64,000 nt of DNA from Nocardia cyriacigeorgica (GTDB taxonomy: Bacteria; Actinomycetota; Actinomycetes; Mycobacteriales; Mycobacteriaceae), in the NCBI RefSeq assembly GCF_005863245.1, contig NZ_VBUT01000013.1:1-64000 (forward strand). Direction: 5' to 3'. The notes under the pieces are model-generated. The model ran no database searches and was not told the origin of the DNA. It was given only the letters and a program-made list of their open reading frames with translations. Made by a program: the position numbers and the translations under genes. Below are positions 59,193 through 64,000 of the stretch, one piece after another. Within the stretch, counting starts at the first letter, position 1, and every line of letters starts with the position of its first letter.

Positions 59193-59666
59193 CTACTCGA
59201 CGACGCGGGCGACGGATTCTGCGACGACCACCGGCTTGTCACTGCCTTCGCGTTCCACGACCTGGCGCATGACGATCTGGATCCCACCGGCGACCTGCTC
59301 GGCGGAAACGATGGTGGCGCGCATGCGAATTCGCGATCCGACCGGAACCGGTCCTGGGAAGCGCACCTTGTTGTAGCCGTAGTTCAGGCTGTGGGTGAAT
59401 CCGTCGAACGCCAGCAAGGTGTAGGACAACGCGGGCCCCAGCGACAGGCTGTACAACCCGTGCGCGATGGTGCCGCCGAGCGGACTCGCGGCGGCGCGTT
59501 CGGGGTCGACGTGGATCCACTGGTGGTCGCCGGTGGCGTCGGCGAAGGCGTCGACCCGGTCCTGCGTCACCTCATGCCATTCGGTCGGGCCGAGTTCGTG
59601 CCCGATCAGTTCGGTGAGTTCGGCGTAGTTGCGCGGGCGCACCGGAAGGACGGTCGTGTCGACCAT
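59193..59666 (-). CDS. MaoC-like (R)-enoyl-CoA hydratase
   Basis: 157 aa from ATG 59666. It has a single hot-dog domain with the hydratase-2 motif FADATGDHQWIHVDPERAAA (Asp and His catalytic pair) followed by GGTIAHGLYSLSL. It would hydrate trans-2-enoyl-CoA to the (R)-3-hydroxyacyl-CoA. A shared 16-bp element begins 23 bp upstream. It lies just beyond the thiolase and MHS-transporter genes on the same strand, fitting a beta-oxidation-like pathway. Confidence 0.9.
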   Translation of the reverse strand: MVDTTVLPVRPRNYAELTELIGHELGPTEWHEVTQDRVDAFADATGDHQWIHVDPERAAASPLGGTIAHGLYSLSLGPALSYTLLAFDGFTHSLNYGYNKVRFPGPVPVGSRIRMRATIVSAEQVAGGIQIVMRQVVEREGSDKPVVVAESVARVVE

Positions 59667-59688
59667 GTTCTCTCCTCGAGTTTCAATA

Positions 59689-59704
59689 TTGACATCAGTT
59701 CTAA
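59689..59704. promoter_or_regulatory. Shared 16-bp element, copy b
   Basis: TTGACATCAGTTCTAA, 23 bp upstream of the MaoC start, where a bound protein would block RNA polymerase. It differs from copy a at four or five positions and retains the TTGAC core. Confidence 0.5.
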
Positions 59705-59749
59705 TTTCATGGACCAGTGTGCAGGCGTCGTTCCCGCCCGTCAGCGGGG

Positions 59750-60949
59750 TCAGACCACCTCGAACAGCCCCGCCGCACCCATGCCGCCGCCGACGCACAT
59801 CGTGATAACGACGTATCGCACCCCGCGCCGCCGGCCTTCGATCAGGGCGTGCCCGACCAGCCGCGCACCGGTCATCCCGTACGGATGCCCGATGGCAATG
59901 CCGCCACCGTCGACGTTGAAGCGCTCCGGATCGATCCCGAGCTTGTCGCGGCAGTACACCGCCTGTGAGGCGAACGCCTCGTTGAGTTCCCACAACCCGA
60001 TGTCGTCGATGCTCAGCCCGTGCATGTCGAGCAGCTTCGGGATGGCGAAGACCGGCCCGATGCCCATTTCGTCGGGTGCGCAGCCCGCCACCGCGATGCC
60101 GCGATAAATCCCGAGCGGGGTGAGCCCGCGCCGTTCGGCCTCCTTGGCCTCCATCAGCACCGACGCCGACGCACCGTCGGAGAGCTGCGAGGCATTGCCC
60201 GCGGTGACGGTCGAGACCTGGGTGACCTGGCCGTCCGGCAACACCGGCGTGAGAGCGGCCAGCTTGTCGAGGGTGGTACCGGGGCGGTTGCCTTCGTCGT
60301 AGGTCAGCGTCAGCGGCTGCTCGACGACCTCGCCGGTCGCCGGATCGACGGCGCGCACCACCGAGGGCAGCGCGACGATTTCGGCGTCGAACCTGCCCGC
60401 CTGCTGGGCCGCGGCGATGCGCTGCTGGGACAGCAGGGCGAACTCGTCTTGGCGATCGCGGCTCACGCCGTAGCGCTCGGCGACGATCTCCGCGGTGTGC
60501 AGCATCGGCATATAGATCGCTGGCACATGCTGTTGCAACCATGGATCGGCAGTGCGATAGCTGTTGGCGTGATCGTTCTGCACCAGCGAGATCGATTCCA
60601 CCCCACCCCCGACGGTGATCCGCATGCCGTCGGAGATGATCTGCTTGGCCGCGGTGGCGATCGCCATCAGGCCGGAGGAGCACTGCCGGTCGATGGTCAT
60701 TCCGGAGACGCTGTCGGGCAGTCCCGCCCGCAAGGCGGCCTGGCGTGCGACATTGTTGCCGGTCGAACCCTGCTGCAAGGCGCAGCCGAGCACGACGTCG
60801 TTGATCTCCGCACCCTCGATCCCGGCGCGGGCGACCGCGTGTTCGATCGCATGGGCGGCGAGTTCTTGTCCGGAGGTATCACTGAACGCACCGCGGTAGG
60901 CCTTGCCGATCGGCGTTCGCGCGGTCGACACGATCACTGCTTCTCTCAT
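59750..60949 (-). CDS. Thiolase (acetyl-CoA C-acyltransferase)
   Basis: 399 aa. Cys90 nucleophile in TIDRQCSSGLMAIATA, the second-half NEAFASQAVYCRD, the His loop GGGIAIGHPYGMTGARLVGH and the terminal Cys TMCVGGGMGAAGLFE, so the active site is complete. It cleaves 3-ketoacyl-CoA in degradation or runs the reverse condensation. The gene is 50 bp after the MHS transporter gene and upstream of MaoC, all on the minus strand. Confidence 0.92.
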   Translation of the reverse strand: MREAVIVSTARTPIGKAYRGAFSDTSGQELAAHAIEHAVARAGIEGAEINDVVLGCALQQGSTGNNVARQAALRAGLPDSVSGMTIDRQCSSGLMAIATAAKQIISDGMRITVGGGVESISLVQNDHANSYRTADPWLQQHVPAIYMPMLHTAEIVAERYGVSRDRQDEFALLSQQRIAAAQQAGRFDAEIVALPSVVRAVDPATGEVVEQPLTLTYDEGNRPGTTLDKLAALTPVLPDGQVTQVSTVTAGNASQLSDGASASVLMEAKEAERRGLTPLGIYRGIAVAGCAPDEMGIGPVFAIPKLLDMHGLSIDDIGLWELNEAFASQAVYCRDKLGIDPERFNVDGGGIAIGHPYGMTGARLVGHALIEGRRRGVRYVVITMCVGGGMGAAGLFEVV

Positions 60950-60998
60950 GACGGGTTGGGGGTCCTCTCTTTTCCTGAACAGTCGGGTAGCGGCGACA

Positions 60999-62387
60999 TC
61001 AGCGGTACAGCTGCTCGCCCGGCACGGCCTGCGGGTCCGCGCGGACTGCGGCGGTATTGGTCTCCTGCAAGACCCACGCGCTGAAGACGGTCACCAGTCC
61101 CATCGCCGCCAGATACACCGAAACCAGCACGGTGGTACCGGTATTGGCGATGAGCGCCGTCATGATGAACGGAGTTCCGCCGCTGACGGTGATCGCGGCC
61201 AGCTGATAGGCCAGCGAGGCGCCCGAGTACCGCAGCCGCGGTTCGAACAGCTCGCCCATGAACGCCGCCAGCGGACCGTAGGTCATCGATTGGAAAACCG
61301 TGCCCACGACCAGCGCGATGAAGAACATCGGCAGTTTCGCGGTGTCGACCAGCCAGAAGTACGGGAACGCCCAGACCGCGAGGCCGATGCCGCCGATCAG
61401 GATCAGCGGTCTGCGCCCGACCCGGTCCGAGGTGGCGCCCGACCACAGGATGACGATCCCGCCGATGAGCGAGACACCCAGCGAAATGGCCAGGATGTCA
61501 TTGTGCTTCATGCCCAGTTCCTGGGTGCCGTAGCTGAGCACGCCGGCGATGCTGATATAGAAGGCGGTGTTGGTCGCCGCGAGCAGTCCGCAGCCGAGCA
61601 GGATCTTGCGCCAGTGCAGCCGGATCGCTTCCGCCAGCGGCGCCTGCACCACCGCGGTGCTGCGCTTGTTCGCGACTTCCTTTTGCAGATCACGGAATTC
61701 AGGAGTGTCCTCGACCTTGGTCTGGATGTAGAGCACCACCGGGAACAGCAGCGCGCTACAGAAGAACGGCACCCGCCAGCCCCAGCTCAGGAAGGCCTCC
61801 TCGGAGATGGTCTCGGCGGCGATGAGGAACACCAGGTTGCCGAGGATGACGCCGAGCGGTACCCCCATCTGCCCGAAGGTTCCGGCGAACCCGCGTCGCT
61901 TCGGGCTCGCGGATTCGGTGAGTAGCAGCACGATTCCGCCCCATTGACCTCCGCAGGCCATGCCCTGTAGGAACCGCAGCGTCACCAGCAGGATCGGTGC
62001 GGCGACGCCGATCGCGTCCGCGCCGGGCAGGCAGCCGATGAGGAAGGTGGCCAGGCCCATGCCGAGCAGGCAGGTCACCACGGCGGGTTTGCGCCCGTAC
62101 TTGTCGCCGAAGTGCCCGGCGAGCACGCCGCCGAGCGGCCGGGCCACGAAGCCCGCCCAGAACGTGCTGAACGAGAGCAGGGTGCCCATCAGCGCGGAAC
62201 TGTCCGGGAAGAACACGGCCGGAAAGACCAGCGCGGCCGCGGTTCCGTAGAGGAAGAAGTCGTACCACTCGATCGAGCTGCCGATGAGTCCGGCGGCGAG
62301 GAGTTTGCGGTGGGCGCGCCGGCGGTGCGCCTCGTCGGGGGCCGCCTCGGCGGCCGGGCCTGCTGGTTCCACGGGGGGTGCGGTCAT
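60999..62387 (-). CDS. MHS-family MFS metabolite:H+ symporter
   Basis: 462 aa with 12 helices. It starts with the MHS signature GLIGSSIEWYDFFLYGTAAA, then FGDKYGRKPAVVTCLLGMG (motif A) and LRFLQGMACGGQWGGIVLLL. Relatives import carboxylates such as shikimate, alpha-ketoglutarate, proline or aromatic acids. First gene of the MHS-thiolase unit and divergent from the acyl-CoA synthetase, so its cargo is probably a carboxylic acid activated by that synthetase. A shared 16-bp site lies 53 bp upstream. Confidence 0.9.
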   Translation of the reverse strand: MTAPPVEPAGPAAEAAPDEAHRRRAHRKLLAAGLIGSSIEWYDFFLYGTAAALVFPAVFFPDSSALMGTLLSFSTFWAGFVARPLGGVLAGHFGDKYGRKPAVVTCLLGMGLATFLIGCLPGADAIGVAAPILLVTLRFLQGMACGGQWGGIVLLLTESASPKRRGFAGTFGQMGVPLGVILGNLVFLIAAETISEEAFLSWGWRVPFFCSALLFPVVLYIQTKVEDTPEFRDLQKEVANKRSTAVVQAPLAEAIRLHWRKILLGCGLLAATNTAFYISIAGVLSYGTQELGMKHNDILAISLGVSLIGGIVILWSGATSDRVGRRPLILIGGIGLAVWAFPYFWLVDTAKLPMFFIALVVGTVFQSMTYGPLAAFMGELFEPRLRYSGASLAYQLAAITVSGGTPFIMTALIANTGTTVLVSVYLAAMGLVTVFSAWVLQETNTAAVRADPQAVPGEQLYR

Positions 62388-62439
62388 GCGTGTGCTCCTC
62401 GGGCGGATCGCCCGGTCATCGACCTGACGGAAGTAGAAG

Positions 62440-62455
62440 TTGACACCAAGTTCAA
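62440..62455. promoter_or_regulatory. Shared 16-bp element, copy c
   Basis: TTGACACCAAGTTCAA, 53 bp upstream of the MHS transporter start, with outer TTGA/TCAA symmetry. Confidence 0.5.
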
Positions 62456-62641
62456 ATTGGTGGCACCAGTGTGGGGTAGGCCGGAAGTAATGTCAATCAC
62501 ACTTCGCCAGGGAAATGAATCTCGCGCTTCCCCGCCACCGAGTGCGCCCTCGCCGCAGTTTCCGACATTCATCCAGTTCAGGGGCCATTTACCAGCACCC
62601 ACGACCGCCGGAAGGAATCGATTCTCGCCAATCGCATAAAC

Positions 62642-62657
62642 ATGACGTCAGTTTCAG
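62642..62657. promoter_or_regulatory. Shared 16-bp element, copy d
   Basis: ATGACGTCAGTTTCAG, 44 bp upstream of the acyl-CoA synthetase start. It matches copy a at 13 of 16 positions. Between copies c and d (62456-62641) I see no gene. Confidence 0.5.
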
Positions 62658-62700
62658 CTACGCTCGGCTCTCGCTCACTGTTGCCGTCGAAGGACCATCC

Positions 62701-64000
62701 ATGGCCAACGTCTTCGATCCTGTTCGCACCCACGCCGAGACCGCGCCCGACAGTGTCGCGCTGCGCGGCGAGCGCGGCGAATGGACCTATCGCCAGCTGC
62801 ACCGGCTCGCCTCGCGGTATGCCGGAGCACTCGTCGCCGCCGGCCTGCACCCCGGCGACCGGGTCCTGCTGGCCGCGCCCTCGGTGCCCGAATTCGTGGT
62901 GGCCTACATGGGAATTCAGGCCGCCGGCTGCGTGACCGTACCGGTGAACACCATGTCGACGCGCGCCGAGGTCGAATACTTCCTCACCGACGCCGACTGC
63001 GCGCTCGCCATCGCCTGGCACGAACTCGGGCCCGCCGTCGCCGACGCCGCACAGCTCACAGGCACTCCGTTCTGGTCGCTCACCGCCGGTGCACAGGCCG
63101 CCGCCGAACCGGTGGCCTGCCTGGACCGCGACCGCACCGACACCGCGGCCATCCTCTACACCTCGGGCACCACCGGCCGCCCCAAGGGCGCTCAGCTGAC
63201 GGTCGGCAACCTGCTCGCCGGCGGCGAGATCGGCGCGGCGAGCAGCCGTGGCACCGCCACCGACCGCACCGGCACCGGGCTGCCACTGTTCCATGTCTTC
63301 GGCCAGGCCGCGGTCATGATGTCGTGTTTCACCAGCGGCGGATCACTGTCGCTACTGGCCCGATTCGATCCGGTCGCCATGCTCGAGCTGCTGCGCCGCG
63401 ACCGGCTGACCATCATGGCCGGGGTGCCGACCATGTGGAATGCCATGCTGCGGGCCGCCGATGCCGCCGACCCGGCCGATTTCGAGCAGCTGCGGGTAGC
63501 CATCTCGGGCGGGGCGTCGCTGCCCGGTGAGATCGCGCGCGAGTTCCAGAAGACGTTCGGATGCACCATCCTCGAGGGCTACGGGCTGACCGAGACCACG
63601 GCGTTCGGCACCTTCAACGATCTCGATCGCGGCGCCAAGATCGGCTACACCGGACGCGCGGTCGCCCGCACGCAGGTCGAAGTCCGCGACCATGATGCGA
63701 CGCCGTGCCCGCCGGGGCAGGTCGGCGAGGTGTTCGTGCGCGGCGAGACGGTGATGAAGGGCTACTGGCGCAGGCCGGAGGCCACCGCCGATGTCCTGTC
63801 CGACGACGGCTGGTTCCGCACCGGCGACCTGGGCGAATTCGACGCCGACGGCGATCTGCGCATCGTCGACCGGGTCAAGGACCTGATCATCCGCGGCGGC
63901 TACAACGTCTATCCAGGTGAGGTCGAGGAGGTGCTCTACGAGCACCCCGACATCATCGAGGCCGCGGTGGTCGGCGTACCGGACGACCATTACGGCGAGG
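62701..64000 (+). CDS. Acyl-CoA synthetase (ANL family), 3' end cut by window
   Basis: At least 433 aa, ATG 62701, open to the right edge. Adenylation motifs are AAILYTSGTTGRPKGAQLTV (about 149-168), LFHVFGQ, LEGYGLTETTAFGTF (A5), GWFRTGDLGEFDADGDL (A7) and VDRVKDLIIRGGYNVYPGEV (A8/A10 hinge); the final catalytic Lys lies beyond the edge. It activates a carboxylic acid to its CoA ester, probably fatty or aryl-alkyl. Divergent from the MHS transporter, with shared promoter elements on both sides, so import and activation look coregulated. Confidence 0.92.
   Translation, partial: MANVFDPVRTHAETAPDSVALRGERGEWTYRQLHRLASRYAGALVAAGLHPGDRVLLAAPSVPEFVVAYMGIQAAGCVTVPVNTMSTRAEVEYFLTDADCALAIAWHELGPAVADAAQLTGTPFWSLTAGAQAAAEPVACLDRDRTDTAAILYTSGTTGRPKGAQLTVGNLLAGGEIGAASSRGTATDRTGTGLPLFHVFGQAAVMMSCFTSGGSLSLLARFDPVAMLELLRRDRLTIMAGVPTMWNAMLRAADAADPADFEQLRVAISGGASLPGEIAREFQKTFGCTILEGYGLTETTAFGTFNDLDRGAKIGYTGRAVARTQVEVRDHDATPCPPGQVGEVFVRGETVMKGYWRRPEATADVLSDDGWFRTGDLGEFDADGDLRIVDRVKDLIIRGGYNVYPGEVEEVLYEHPDIIEAAVVGVPDDHYGE

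Noticed and set aside
1..64000. CRISPR arrays, tRNA or rRNA genes, insertion sequences and phage attachment sites
   Set aside because: Read for regularly spaced repeats, cloverleaf-like sequences, transposases and integrases; none could be supported.

Overview
The window comes from a high-GC Gram-positive actinomycete, most likely Nocardia or a close relative. The grounds are: GC-rich third codon positions; many GTG and TTG starts; ATGA and GTGA stop/start overlaps; a 13E12-type (DUF222) HNH endonuclease; HTH/DUF5753 plus DUF397 families; an actinobacterial recC-recB-recD cluster; a type-II NADH dehydrogenase; Ku; and a gene set that matches the nocardiolactone (nlt) pathway described in pathogenic Nocardia. 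I saw no rRNA, tRNA, CRISPR array, integrase or insertion sequence. Both window edges cut genes (an HNH gene on the left, an acyl-CoA synthetase on the right). LAYOUT. 0-3.4 kb is accessory: an HNH endonuclease tail, a possible frameshifted gene, two small overlapping minus-strand genes, and an HTH/DUF5753 regulator followed by three tandem DUF397 genes, the second of which is fused to the third by a one-base deletion. 3.4-6.3 kb holds a divergent FolD whose catalytic lysine position is leucine, a secreted DUF218 protein and a PrmC-related methyltransferase with NTPY instead of NPPY. 6.4-9.7 kb holds an SDR and an aldehyde dehydrogenase, divergent from a TetR regulator across a clear palindromic operator. 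10-18.4 kb is the most striking block. Seven closely packed genes include two OleA-like thiolases (one without catalytic Cys), an OleC-like beta-lactone synthetase, a small membrane protein, an OleD-like dehydrogenase, a condensation-fold acyltransferase-like protein and an MMPL exporter. They read as a nocardiolactone-type beta-lactone operon with accessory tailoring and export genes. 18.4-20.6 kb is an ECF41 (SigJ-type) sigma factor with its FAD oxidoreductase partner and a matching ECF41 promoter. 20.8-30 kb has an Rv3235-like gene and recDBC. 30-41 kb holds a secreted serine hydrolase, a P450, ndh, a secreted glycine-zipper protein, a 102-nt hairpin, an MFS exporter/TetR pair, a lycopene cyclase, ku, a GNAT and a DUF6194 gene. 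41-44 kb has a double-HTH MerR regulator and an ABC-F ATPase with a leader peptide and hairpin; the ABC-F reading frame is broken inside its first Walker A motif. 44-47.4 kb holds a two-gene unit, both with TTG starts. It encodes an ATP-grasp ligase and an unrecognised 658-aa protein with a papain-like Cys/His/Asn pattern, and it is my best candidate for an undescribed system. 47.6-55 kb is a mix of hydrolases, a crotonase/TetR pair, a GNAT, a DUF574-type methyltransferase, a YczE-like membrane protein, a CatB-like acetyltransferase and a HAD hydrolase. 55-64 kb looks like a lipid or carboxylate catabolic locus: SDR, secreted lipase, TetR, secreted protein, MaoC hydratase, thiolase, MHS-type transporter and acyl-CoA synthetase. 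Four of its promoter regions carry the same 16-bp element, which implies a common regulator. CAVEAT. At least two reading frames (the DUF397 tandem and ABC-F), and perhaps a third at 585, are broken by single-base indels, two of them next to short C runs. Sequencing or assembly error must be excluded before these are treated as biology.
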